This document shows, in pieces, positions 25,805-34,278 of a stretch of DNA of 64,000 bases. Position 1 is the first letter of the stretch, and every line of letters starts with the position of its first letter. The notes beneath the pieces were generated by a model. The model was not told the origin of the DNA. It saw only the letters and a program-made list of their open reading frames with translations, and did no database searches. Source of the stretch: Caballeronia sp. dw_19 (lineage in GTDB: Bacteria; Pseudomonadota; Gammaproteobacteria; Burkholderiales; Burkholderiaceae); the NCBI RefSeq assembly GCF_018449515.1, contig NZ_JAAVUQ010000025.1, positions 1-64,000 of the forward strand. Reading direction: 5' to 3'. The position numbers and the translations under genes were made by a program.

Positions 25805-27021
25805 GGTTCGCGTCCCAGGATTGCAATGCTGTGACATGCCTGCATGCCGCCGTTCCCGTGCACAAGCCCGATATCCGCGCCTTCCACTTGCAGCCCGAGC
25901 GCCTCGCCGCGCAGTTGGCGGATCGTTTCGCTGATGCTGTCCATCACGCAGGACACACCCGGCTGACCGAACGACAACCATCCACCGTTCGTGTTTGTCG
26001 GCAGTGTCCCGCTTGGACCCGTTGCGCCGGAACGCACGAATTCGCCCGCTTCGCGCAAGTCGGTAAAACCCAATTCCGCGAGGACCTGTAACTCGACGTG
26101 GGCAAACTGCGAGGCGGTCTGCACAATGTCGATGTTGTTGGGATGCAGCCCCGCCATTTCATAGGCTGTCTCGGCCGCGGCGCGGCAACCCGTCGATGTG
26201 ATGTTAGGCAGGTTGCCAAGCGGCAGGCGGCTGTGCCTGAGCGCCATGCGGTCAGTCAGATATTCGTGCGTCTGGCATTCGCCCGCACCCAGCAGATAAA
26301 GCGGCCGCTCGCTCATGGAACGCGCTGTCTGCGCGTCCGTTACGATCACCGCGCCCGCGGTGCCTGGCGGTCCCCACGGCGCGCAATGCCAGAGCCGCAA
26401 CGGCGACGCGATCATCGGCGAACGCATGACATCGTCGATCGTGACAAGACCTTTGTGTGCCTTTGCCGCATAGGGGTGATGCACGGCCCATTCCTGGCAT
26501 TGCACGGAGACCGCCGAAAAATCGGCTTCCGTAAGGTCGTACTCATGCATCAGGCGCCGCGCCATTTGGGCGTATATCGTTGGGATGATCGGCTCGTACG
26601 GCTGCTCGAATTCGGGGTCCGCATCCATGCCGCCAATCTGGGCCCGCGCGGTGGGCAGGCTCGCGACCGCATCGGCGCCCACGCACAGCACGAAGCGCGC
26701 GACGCCGCTCGTGACCGCCAGCGCGGCGTGTTTTAGCATCGAGTTCATGCCGGCGGCGTGAATCGTTATCTCCGATGAATAGCGCGGCGTGATCTTGTTG
26801 TACGCCGCGAAGATGTTATTCCATTGATGACGCTGGTCCGACATGGGCGCCCGACCCGTCAGCAACCCGTCGATCTCCTCCTTGGCGAGACCCGCGTCGT
26901 CCAGCGCGCGGCGAGTGGCTTCCTGGGCGAGGCGCATGGCGCTTTTTGCCTCGCCCCGTTTGCAGTAGCTGTCGCCAAAACCGACGATCGCGGCCTTCCC
27001 GCGCAAGTTATTCGCGTTCAT
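25801..27021 (-). CDS. Thiolase-like lipid-transfer protein lacking the active-site Cys
   Basis: 406 residues starting ATG 27021, overlapping the Zn-ribbon gene stop by ATGA. The thiolase/SCP-x fold is clear (GKAAIVGFGDS at the start, GNLPNITSTGC, HGNGGMQACHSIAIL near the end). The nucleophilic Cys normally at about residue 89 (C-A/G-S-G) is missing: the segment reads IHAAGMNSMLKHAAL. In steroid catabolism, Cys-less Ltp2-type proteins paired with a DUF35 protein are retro-aldolases rather than thiolases. The adjacent gene encodes exactly such a DUF35 partner, so I infer a 3-hydroxyacyl-CoA retro-aldolase. Confidence 0.85.
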   Translation of the reverse strand: MNANNLRGKAAIVGFGDSYCKRGEAKSAMRLAQEATRRALDDAGLAKEEIDGLLTGRAPMSDQRHQWNNIFAAYNKITPRYSSEITIHAAGMNSMLKHAALAVTSGVARFVLCVGADAVASLPTARAQIGGMDADPEFEQPYEPIIPTIYAQMARRLMHEYDLTEADFSAVSVQCQEWAVHHPYAAKAHKGLVTIDDVMRSPMIASPLRLWHCAPWGPPGTAGAVIVTDAQTARSMSERPLYLLGAGECQTHEYLTDRMALRHSRLPLGNLPNITSTGCRAAAETAYEMAGLHPNNIDIVQTASQFAHVELQVLAELGFTDLREAGEFVRSGATGPSGTLPTNTNGGWLSFGQPGVSCVMDSISETIRQLRGEALGLQVEGADIGLVHGNGGMQACHSIAILGREP

Positions 27022-27425
27022 CGTGGCAGCACCTTGAATTTGGGGAGGACGAGTTGTTCGTCGATCTGCTCGAACACGACTTCCAGCCGATCGTCGATTG
27101 CCAACGAGTCGAGGTCGTCCGTCAGGAATTCCGCGAACATATGAAACCCCTCATCTACTTCAGCAATTCCGAGTCCGCGCGGAGCAGCGTCGCCGTCATC
27201 TGGCCGCAACGGCAGGTACTGGATAGAGAAGGAATAGATGCGCGCGCGTCCAGTCGATAGCCGCCATGCAAGCGCATCCGCAAGACAATACGGGCACAGC
27301 GCACGCGGATGGAACACCACTTCACCGCAAGCGCCGCAATGCTGATAACGCAGTTCGCCGCGACGGCATCCGTCCCAATAGGGTTCGCTGTCAAGCGAGG
27401 ATCGGGGATAGGTAATGTGTTTCAC
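27018..27425 (-). CDS. Zn-ribbon/OB-fold (DUF35) protein
   Basis: 135 residues from GTG 27425 with AGGAGA eight bases upstream. Zinc ribbon cysteines 30, 33, 44 and 47 (CGAC, CPYC) are followed by an OB-fold of strands (ARIYSFSIQYLPL, FHMFAEFLTDD, DRLEVVFEQID). DUF35 proteins bind acyl-CoA and form heteromers with thiolase-like lipid-transfer proteins. Overlap with the next gene by four bases fits stoichiometric complex formation. Confidence 0.9.
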   Translation of the reverse strand: MKHITYPRSSLDSEPYWDGCRRGELRYQHCGACGEVVFHPRALCPYCLADALAWRLSTGRARIYSFSIQYLPLRPDDGDAAPRGLGIAEVDEGFHMFAEFLTDDLDSLAIDDRLEVVFEQIDEQLVLPKFKVLPR

Positions 27426-27494
27426 CGGCTGTCTCCTGTAAAGCGCCGCGCGCGGCGCGGGCCCGTGGCCTGCGTGTGACAATCAACGGCAGGA

Positions 27495-29126
27495 TCAGGC
27501 TAGATACTGCTCGCGCAGCTTGTGCTTCTGGATCTTCCCGCTGTCAGTGAGCGGCCACGTCTGCGTGAAATGCACGTAGCGCGGCACGCGGAAGTTGGCC
27601 ATTCGTTGCGCGCAATACGCAATGACCTCTTCTTGTGTCACTTGTTCGTTGTGTCGCGGCTCGATGATCGCCATGACGACCTCGGAGAGGCGTTCGTCGG
27701 GCGCGCCGATGACCGCCGCCTGCGCAATACGCGGGTGTCCGAGCAGAACCGCTTCCACTTCCTGGGCGGAGACGTTTTCGCCGCCGATCTTCAGCATGTC
27801 CTTTAACCGGCTCGAGAAGTACAGGTAACCGTTGGTGTCGAGATGGCCCAGATCGCCGGTATGCATCCAGCCGTCCGCGTCGATCGCCTTCGCTGTTTCA
27901 GCGGGCTGCTTCAGATATCCGTTCATCTTCCACCAGCCGCGCATGCAAATCTCGCCGATCTCGCCTGCCGCAAGCGATGCACCGGTGTTCGGATCGACGA
28001 TCTTCAATTCACTGCCGTGAATCGGCGAGCCGCAACTGCGCGAGCGGGCGTCCCACGGGTCGTCGACCCACGCGCTCGTGCCGCCGACTTCAGTCGCGCC
28101 GTAGATCTGCAGCAGGCCAGGGATATTCATTTCGTCGCGCACGCGTGTCATCAGCTCGGCCGTGCCGACGCACCAGCCCGCCTGCAGACTCGACAAATCG
28201 AATTCGCGAAAGCGGACATGGTTCATCTCCATGATGTACATGGCGCCGTAGCCGGAGCGCGCCACGCACCGTTCGCGCTCGATCAGCGAGAGGATGCGCT
28301 CGACCTCGTAGTATTCCGCGTTGACCACCTTGCAGCCGATCGTAAGCGGCGCGGGTATTGCGCCACACGAACCGCCGACGTGATAGAACGGCTGCGTGTT
28401 AAGGAAGGCGTCGCCCGCTTCCATGCCAAGGCGCTGCATCAGGACACCGCCGAAGTTCAGTACATAGCGATGGTTGCACAGCGCTCCTTTGGGTAGCGAT
28501 GTCGTGCCGGATGTGTACTGAATAAGAATGGGATCGTCGATATGTTGCTGTTGCTGAACCGCTTTGAGCGTGTCCGGCGACACCGATTCCCCAAGCGCGA
28601 TGAATGCGTCCCACGGCTGCGCCCGGGAATCCGGCTCGACCGACACGCTCACCACCTTTCGCAGATGCGCGAAGCCTCCTTCTCCAATGTCGCCGCCCGC
28701 GTTCCTCGTGCCCACGGGACAGGCCTCGTCGAGCGTCGCAACAAAGTCGTGCTTCAGGAATCGGTCCACCATCACGAGAAGCTTCGCCTCGCTATGATTC
28801 AGGAAGTGTTCGACCTCGAAGACCTTGGAGCGGGTATTGATCGCGCCGATGATCGCGCCGATCTTCGCGCACGCCAGTTCGAGAAAAGCGAACTGCGGGA
28901 GATTCGGCATCCACGCCGCGACCACGTCGCCATGCTGAATCCCGCTCGCTAGCAAGGCGCGCGCCACGCGATCGACCTGTCTCTTCATCTGCTTATACGA
29001 TGTTCGCTCGTGCTCGAATACCCAGCCGATCTGATCGCCCCATTTCCGGGCCGCGTCGTCTACTGCGTCCCCAACGCACATTTCCATGATCGGGAAATCG
29101 TCATGGTCTTCCAGTTTCAGCTTCAC
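27495..29126 (-). CDS. AMP-forming acyl-CoA synthetase/ligase
   Basis: 543 residues, first gene of the leftward CoA operon. P-loop YTSGTTSLPKG (204-214, Gly of the usual TG replaced by Ser), A5 motif LQIYGATEVGG, A8 region DGWMHTGDLGHLDTNGYLYFSSRLKDMLKIGG and catalytic Lys531 in SGKIQKHKLRE are present. It activates a carboxylate with ATP and CoA. The class includes cyclohexanecarboxylate-, crotonobetaine- and aryl-CoA ligases; no close substrate assignment is possible. The MarR-type operator at 29156-29173 is 30 bases upstream. Confidence 0.9.
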   Translation of the reverse strand: MKLKLEDHDDFPIMEMCVGDAVDDAARKWGDQIGWVFEHERTSYKQMKRQVDRVARALLASGIQHGDVVAAWMPNLPQFAFLELACAKIGAIIGAINTRSKVFEVEHFLNHSEAKLLVMVDRFLKHDFVATLDEACPVGTRNAGGDIGEGGFAHLRKVVSVSVEPDSRAQPWDAFIALGESVSPDTLKAVQQQQHIDDPILIQYTSGTTSLPKGALCNHRYVLNFGGVLMQRLGMEAGDAFLNTQPFYHVGGSCGAIPAPLTIGCKVVNAEYYEVERILSLIERERCVARSGYGAMYIMEMNHVRFREFDLSSLQAGWCVGTAELMTRVRDEMNIPGLLQIYGATEVGGTSAWVDDPWDARSRSCGSPIHGSELKIVDPNTGASLAAGEIGEICMRGWWKMNGYLKQPAETAKAIDADGWMHTGDLGHLDTNGYLYFSSRLKDMLKIGGENVSAQEVEAVLLGHPRIAQAAVIGAPDERLSEVVMAIIEPRHNEQVTQEEVIAYCAQRMANFRVPRYVHFTQTWPLTDSGKIQKHKLREQYLA

Positions 29127-29155
29127 TGTCTGTCTCCTCTTTCAACGTATTCAAA

Positions 29156-29173
29156 TCATATCACATGAAATGA
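29156..29173. promoter_or_regulatory. MarR-type operator before the CoA-ligase operon
   Basis: TCATATCA-CA-TGAAATGA, matching the reverse complement of the site at 19732-19749 at 16 of 18 positions. It lies 30 bases before the ligase start, where bound protein would block transcription. The two sites plus the MarR gene between them suggest one regulon across the whole IS-bracketed module. Confidence 0.72.
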
Positions 29174-29731
29174 ATGTTCCAGAAATCTCATTTTCTGAGC
29201 ACGCGATGAGGGGCGCTCCCGCCAACGTGGGCTTTGCGCAGGATGTTTTTTGCAATCTTCAAAACGGGCCTACGGCGCTGCGGGCGCGTGAGTGTGCTTG
29301 CCTGCAACGCGGTCGTTCATTAGTTTCGCCAGTCACCGGCGCAAGGCAGTAAAAGCGCAGATGACATCCGCACTGCGCCATGGCGTTAAACGTCCCGGCC
29401 AGGTCAGGTCAGGTCAGGTCAGGTCAGTTTGTTCGTTGTGGAACTTAACGATTGAGAAGTAAACTTTGACGAACCCGACGCATCGGTAGCCGCCGCTGCC
29501 GCCGGACATCGTGACCCGGCGAGAAAGAAGATCGCGCCGCAAGCCGACGCGCTGTCGGCCGCAAATGCGTTAGCAAGATTCACGGCCGGCCAGCGCGTCA
29601 GCCGTCACAACTTTGGCGATGAGTCTCATCGATTTCTCCGGTGCCATTCGAAGGTCGCGCGAACGCTAAAATATGTGAAGCGACGATTGCCGCCGCGTCC
29701 AAGACGCTCACGGCGACACTAAGAGGCGGTT
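29174..29731. other. Intergenic region, no gene seen
   Basis: About 560 bases between the CoA operon and the IS5-type remnant. It holds the short tandem repeat at 29401-29427 and no frame with a plausible start site. GAGGCGGTTTCAAAA at about 29722 may be the terminal repeat of the IS5-type remnant. Confidence 0.45.
29401..29427 (+). repeat. Pentanucleotide tandem repeat (AGGTC)5
   Basis: Five uninterrupted copies of AGGTC, then AG. It lies in intergenic sequence and is a possible slippage site; no gene depends on its length as far as I can see. Confidence 0.9.
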
Positions 29732-30054
29732 TCAAAAAGGCTGAACAGATCGCTTGAGTGCGCTCCAGCAGATGAGGCAAGCGGCGAACGTCAGAAAGGC
29801 TTCATGGATCTTGGCAAGTCGTTCGTAGCGCATTCGAAGACGATGGAAATTATGGAACCAAGCATGAGTACGTTCGACTATCCATCGATATTTTCCGAGG
29901 CCACTACCATGCTCGGATTGGTGAGACGCTGCCGGCACTGATGCTTTTCCGGTTGCTGTGGTGCTTCGTCGGCAGCGAGACCGCGCGATTCCATAGAGCG
30001 CGTCCGCTGCTGCGTAGCAGCATCTGCGCCACTTGTTCTGCAGCGAAGCCGACC
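29732..30054 (-). pseudogene. IS5-family transposase, C-terminal remnant
   Basis: The frame reads HGSGLGKYRWIVERTHAWFHNFHRLRMRYE and HEAFLTFAACLICWSAL, the C-terminal end of IS5-family (IS427-like) transposases including the catalytic Glu of WxVERT. Upstream sequence up to the edge of IS6 copy 2 at 30055 stays in the same frame but lacks the rest of the gene, so the IS6 element or a deletion removed the 5' part. Confidence 0.75.
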
Positions 30055-30892
30055 GGTTGTGTCGCGCTAAGGGTGCAGGAGTAAAATCCAGGCGGACATT
30101 TTCCCGAAGTGAAGCGTGATATGAAGAAGGCGACGGTAAGAAGAACCATGCCTGCAGGCGTAGCGAAGGTACTCAAGCGCCTGCACTATCCGCTGGACAT
30201 GATATTGCTGTGTGTCCGATGGTACGGGCCTACCCGCCAAGCCTGCGCCAGCTGGAGGAGATGATGGCCGAACGGGGTTTGGAGGTTGACCATTCGAGCG
30301 TGCATCGCTGGGTGATCAAACTGGTGCCGGTGTTCGAGAAAGCCTTTCGCAGGCACAAACGCCCGGTCGGCAAGAGCTGGAGGATGGACGAAACTTACGT
30401 CAAGGTACGCGGCCAGTGGAAGTACTTGTATCGCGCCGTGGACAAGGCCGATCATACGGTTGATTTCCTGCTGCGGGGGCATCGCGACCAGGCCGCAGCG
30501 CGCCGCTACTTCGAGAAAGCCATCGATCGGAACGGCGCGTCTGAGACCGTGACCATGGATAAAAGCGGCGCCAATCTGGCCGCCCTTCAGGCCATCAACG
30601 CTGAACGGGAAACGCCCATCAAGGTCCGGCAGGTCAAGTATTTGAACAACATCGTCGAACAGGATCATCGGGCGATCAAACGCCGAATCAGGTCGATGAT
30701 GGGCTTCAAGGATTTCCGCTGTGCCCGCATCATCCTGTCAGGCATTGAGACAATGCATATGATCAAGAAAGGCCAGATGATGGACAGCGGCGTTACCCGA
30801 ACCGTTGCTGCTCAGTTCTATTCGTTAGTGGTATAAGGATTCCTATTCATCTCGGAATTTTCTCGCCTCGCCGTACTTATCGCGACACAACC
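30055..30892 (+). mobile_element. IS6-family insertion sequence, copy 2
   Basis: 838 bases bounded by the same terminal repeats as copy 1 (GGTTGTGTCGCGCTAAG at 30055-30071; the complement of GGTTGTGTCGCGATAAG at 30876-30892). It is one base shorter than copy 1 because of a deletion in the transposase gene. Flanks AGCCGACC and GGCGCAAC do not match each other or those of copy 1. Orientation is opposite to copy 1, across a 10.9-kb interval. Confidence 0.92.
30109..30836 (+). pseudogene. IS6-family transposase, frameshifted
   Basis: Compared with copy 1, one T is missing at about 30227 (GTACGGGCC instead of GTACGTGGCC), so the first 39 or so codons are out of frame with the rest. A start near 30210 would give only a 208-residue product without the N-terminal DNA-binding helices. 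The DDE residues are all present here, including Glu in NNIVEQDH. A handful of other residue changes separate it from copy 1. Confidence 0.88.
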
Positions 30893-31071
30893 GGCGCAAC
30901 GTCCGCCGGGACATCACTGGCCTCGGCCCAGGCTGAGCTTCCGTACCCGACCCGCAGGAGACAGTCAATTTTTGGGTCGCGGTAGGGGCACTCACCCACA
31001 ACGATAATCTCGCCATCCGTCGGGATTTATGCATTTTGAATTGGCGCTGTTATAAAGCCCAATTTTTTACG

Positions 31072-31539
31072 TTAATGTTGTCGCATAGTAAGAAATATCT
31101 GCCCTTGACGAACGAACGAAATTTTTCCGGGAACTGTAGCGTTTGGAGTTGAAACAACAACAAAAATGTTTTCCATCACATTAGTGGCTCCTAAGATCGC
31201 GGCGTACACTCCAATATTGTTATTTTCCGTATCCCACTCTTTGACGGTCACAGTACCCACAAATGTGTCGCTACAGCCGTTGTTGCACATAGTTGCCTGA
31301 AATTCGAAATTTTGTTTTGCTAGAGTAGTGATTGGAAGACCGTTTCCGTCAGTTACCGATATAGTGACATATGCAGAGGGGGTGTTAGTCGCCGCATTTC
31401 CGACCCCACTTATTATCCAGGGTGACGCGTCGGCCTGAAGCGAAAACAGCAAAAAAATTGCACCAGAAACGATTGATGCAATTGCGCGTAGCTTGATTTT
31501 AAAATTGGACCAATCGCTGCAAGTCGTCGACGGGATCAT
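31072..31539 (-). CDS. Small secreted protein, probable Ig-like beta-sandwich
   Basis: 155 residues from ATG 31539 with a perfect AGGAGG site. A long n-region, hydrophobic core (about 25-37) and ADA cleavage site form a signal peptide. The mature part, with YVTISVTDGNGLPITTLAKQ and a cysteine pair (TMCNNGC), then VTVKEWDTENNNIGVY, looks like a bacterial Ig-like or invasin-type sandwich. I do not recognise a specific family. The frame stays open upstream to about 31800 and could encode a 242-residue form from a TTG start; that stretch also has a signal-like start. Lower GC than the surrounding genes. Confidence 0.55.
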   Translation of the reverse strand: MIPSTTCSDWSNFKIKLRAIASIVSGAIFLLFSLQADASPWIISGVGNAATNTPSAYVTISVTDGNGLPITTLAKQNFEFQATMCNNGCSDTFVGTVTVKEWDTENNNIGVYAAILGATNVMENIFVVVSTPNATVPGKISFVRQGQIFLTMRQH

Positions 31540-31962
31540 AGATCCTCCTGTGGGAGAGGTCAGATTTATTTGAGTTGGTTTCGCGATTATTTTGGAATAT
31601 CCCCCCGCGTTGATTTGTGCGATCTGCCCAGGCCTGAAGGTGATAGTCGAATAGCCTTTGCTAGCGACGCGTACATCAGGACTGTCGATCCGGACGACCG
31701 TGACGCCTGCTTGCGGTGTGGATCGGTTGATTTGGTCGAATTCCTCGGTATACGCTTTTGACGCCACAAAACCCAAGTTAGCCGTGCACCAGATCAACAA
31801 CTGCAGCAGTGGAGCTCAGTGAATGAGCATGCAACTCTCCGACGATATGTAAGGTGCTGGCGCGATGTTTTAGCAGTCGGTTCACACCACAACGGGCACA
31901 TCGCGCTCAGATCAATATCCTCTTGGCCACGCCGTCGGCGATTGAGCGCGAGGCATCGGCAA
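31540..31962. other. Gap with an in-frame upstream extension
   Basis: About 420 bases between two small minus-strand genes. Positions 31540-31800 are an open continuation of the secreted-protein frame, with a segment STITFRPGQIAQINAGGYSK that looks protein-like but lacks its own ribosome-binding site. The rest shows nothing. Confidence 0.4.
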
Positions 31963-32331
31963 TTAAGGAATCAGAGAACAATGATAGGGGCACACGAGCA
32001 CCCCATTTTCAACGTAGCACGCGCGGAGTATGCACCGCGGTGGTGGCGGTTTAATATAAACGGCTGCGGGATCGGTGGCGCTTGGAAATATAGGGACAGG
32101 TATTATTGGCGGAGCTGGCGTGCCTTGAAGCACTTCTGGCTCGGCTAGGTCAGGCACACCAGTCTCGCTCTGGTCTTTCCCCTTTGATATTAAGTGCAAT
32201 GCGAAAGCGTGAAGAACGCGCCTGCTCTCGGCAATCGTAAAACGCACCTCCTCGCCCATTGCCGACAGTGACTCTGCTTCGCCTATTTCCCTGAAATCAA
32301 TCTTTTCAAGATTGAGATTTTCGACGGCCAT
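31963..32331 (-). CDS. Small protein with proline-rich, cysteine-rich tail, unknown
   Basis: 122 residues from ATG 32331 with AAAGGA eight bases upstream. Residues 1-52 are charged and helical (LEKIDFREIGEAESL, RFTIAESRRVLHAFALHLIS). A proline-rich linker follows (TPAPPIIPVPIF, then IKPPPPR), and the last 26 residues hold four cysteines (CILRAC, VCPYHC). No signal peptide or membrane segment. The leader-like front and cysteine-bearing tail recall peptide precursors, but there is no modifying enzyme nearby, so a metal-binding tail is equally possible. I do not recognise the family. Confidence 0.5.
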   Translation of the reverse strand: MAVENLNLEKIDFREIGEAESLSAMGEEVRFTIAESRRVLHAFALHLISKGKDQSETGVPDLAEPEVLQGTPAPPIIPVPIFPSATDPAAVYIKPPPPRCILRACYVENGVLVCPYHCSLIP

Positions 32332-33532
32332 GTTTGTGTCCTTTAGATATGTTTTCTCAATTCTCGACAACAGTTCTGCCGGGTAAATGAACGGTAGGCA
32401 ACCGCAAGGGATAAAGCAACAGTCGATACATTTTTTTATTACGCAATCCAGAATTATGTTCGCAGTTACATCAATTTTATTCTGCCGGCTCATTGAACGA
32501 CAGATCACTTCGGCCTGCCAGTAGATCTACCTTTTCAAAATGACTTCAATAAAAGCAGAATAACAGGTCGCTAATCTAACGGTCACCTATAAATGTAGCA
32601 GCACTGTCGCCTACGTATGTGGGTAGCCATAACAGTTGGGCTAGACCAGAACGAATACGAAATGAACGAAGAGGTAAGGTAACCTGGAGGGATGTTTCCG
32701 TAGTGCCAGCGCCTCAGATATCAATGCAGCTGGAAATGGAAAACGATCGTGCCAACTCGCCGAGCTAGCGGCTCTGCACTACATGACCGTAGGTTGGCAG
32801 CAACGAGTTCTTATCTCTCCGACTGCGGCGGATGCGCGTCTACCGCTACGCGCGAAGGGTATGCAAGCCTTGATAGCAGCCTGAGGCGGAGTGGTTTTCA
32901 GGAAACACAAGCGACAAATAAGAGCAGGAACCCGGTACTCGTAAAGGTGTTACCAGGCGTTCTGCATCTAGTAAACATTTCGCCCGGAGGGCAGACATGG
33001 CGTAGCCATTGTTTTCAGTCGAAAAGTTAATCGGAGAGGTGCCGGTACCCACGACCGTGCAACTGAATCTCGAATGGGGACAGCACTTCAGCCACAATAA
33101 TGGTCTAGAGTTTCGCTTGGCTCCCGGTATACGCTTATCTATTCCTGCATGAACACCTTCAGTCGAGAGACTCGGAACAGGTAATCGAGCTTCTCAGGAA
33201 GGACGTCGTCATAACTCACATGTTGAACTGCGAAGGGCAAGAGTGGGTGATCAAAACGTACCTAAGAAGGCATCTGTTCCTAACGGCTATGGTGAGTGAA
33301 GGTGCACAAAGCCGCTATGGGTTCTTTATCAACGCAATTAGCCAGCGGGTTCAGCGGGACAAAGTGCTCGAGTGAATACGCTGTCAGCAATCGCGACCTG
33401 GTGCCTGTTAGGTTTTTACAAAGCCGACCACGCCAACGCACATCCAGTTGTCCGCTTCTCTCACGCTCTCCGCTACGTTGCCTGCGACTTAACGGAGTGC
33501 TGCCACCACGCCCTCGGAGAGCAGAAAACAAC
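32332..33532. other. Low-GC scar without a confident gene
   Basis: About 1.2 kb between a small unknown gene and an ISNCY-type remnant. Short frames occur on both strands (for example 32749-33030 and 33220-33375) without ribosome-binding sites or recognisable products. It reads as decayed mobile DNA. Confidence 0.45.
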
Positions 33533-34198
33533 AGTCGCGTGGAGCGCGCCAACCTGACCTTGCAGGATCGGCTCGTGAAGGAGTTGAGACTGCGCCACAT
33601 CGACACACGCGAGGCGGCGAATGCTTATGCGCCCCACTTCATTGCCGACTTCAATGGCCGCTTTGGCAAGGAACCGAGGAGCGCGTTCAACGCACATAGA
33701 CCGCTGCGCGAGGACGAAGATCTCGACTTGATTCTGAGCTCGCGTGTGCCTCGGCGTGTGTCAAATTCGTTGACTGTGCAGTACGACCGGGTGATTTACA
33801 TGCTGGCCGATACGGCCGAGAATCGACGCTTGATCCACAAGTATCTGGACGTGTTTGAATACCCCGACGGGCGCATCGAGATACGCGTCAATGGAGCCGC
33901 TCTCCCCTATGTCGAGTACGACCGTCTATCGGAGATCGATCAAGGTGCTGAGATCGATAACAAGCGTCTGAGTCATGCGTTGCAGGTAGCGCAGGTGATT
34001 CAAGCGCAACGCGACGACCGGCGCGCATCGGGCTCGCCTTCGCGCACCAACCAGGGTGAAGCGCCGCGTTCTAAGGAGCGTAAAGCGGGGACCAAGAAGC
34101 AACGCGAACTGACACTCGATGACTTGAATGCGGCGGTCTTGAGAACTGCCGAAAGGCGGGTAGCCGCGGTGGGGAATGACCCTTTTAAGAGAGATTAA
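33533..34198 (+). pseudogene. ISNCY-type transposase, C-terminal remnant
   Basis: From about 33533 the frame reads SRVERANLTLQDRLVKELRL, NAYAPHFIADFNGRFGKEP, AHRPLREDEDLD and a C-terminal part with YPDGRIEIRVNGAALPYVEY, the second half of an integrase-core transposase of the ISNCY type. The catalytic Glu (RVERAN) is present, while the N-terminal DNA-binding part and the two Asp residues are missing. The codons upstream to 33296 are open but unrelated. It ends in a basic tail typical of the group. Confidence 0.75.
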
Positions 34199-34278
34199 CA
34201 AGGCTAAAAACCAGACACTTCTAACAAGCCCAGACCCCGACATCTGAATCTGGCCTCGACACACGCAAGGAGAAGGTG

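Noticed and set aside
29598..29780. Short minus-strand frame near the IS5 remnant
   Set aside because: Composition and lack of a start site suggest chance.
18323..30892. Active composite transposon
   Set aside because: Both transposases are disabled and the flanks show no target duplication; mobility is only possible with help from another element.
33220..33375. Plus-strand frame (MLNCEGQEWVIKTYLRR...) before the ISNCY remnant
   Set aside because: The peptide looks protein-like and the frame is open back to a stop near 33105, but there is no ribosome-binding site, no known family and it lies in decayed DNA.
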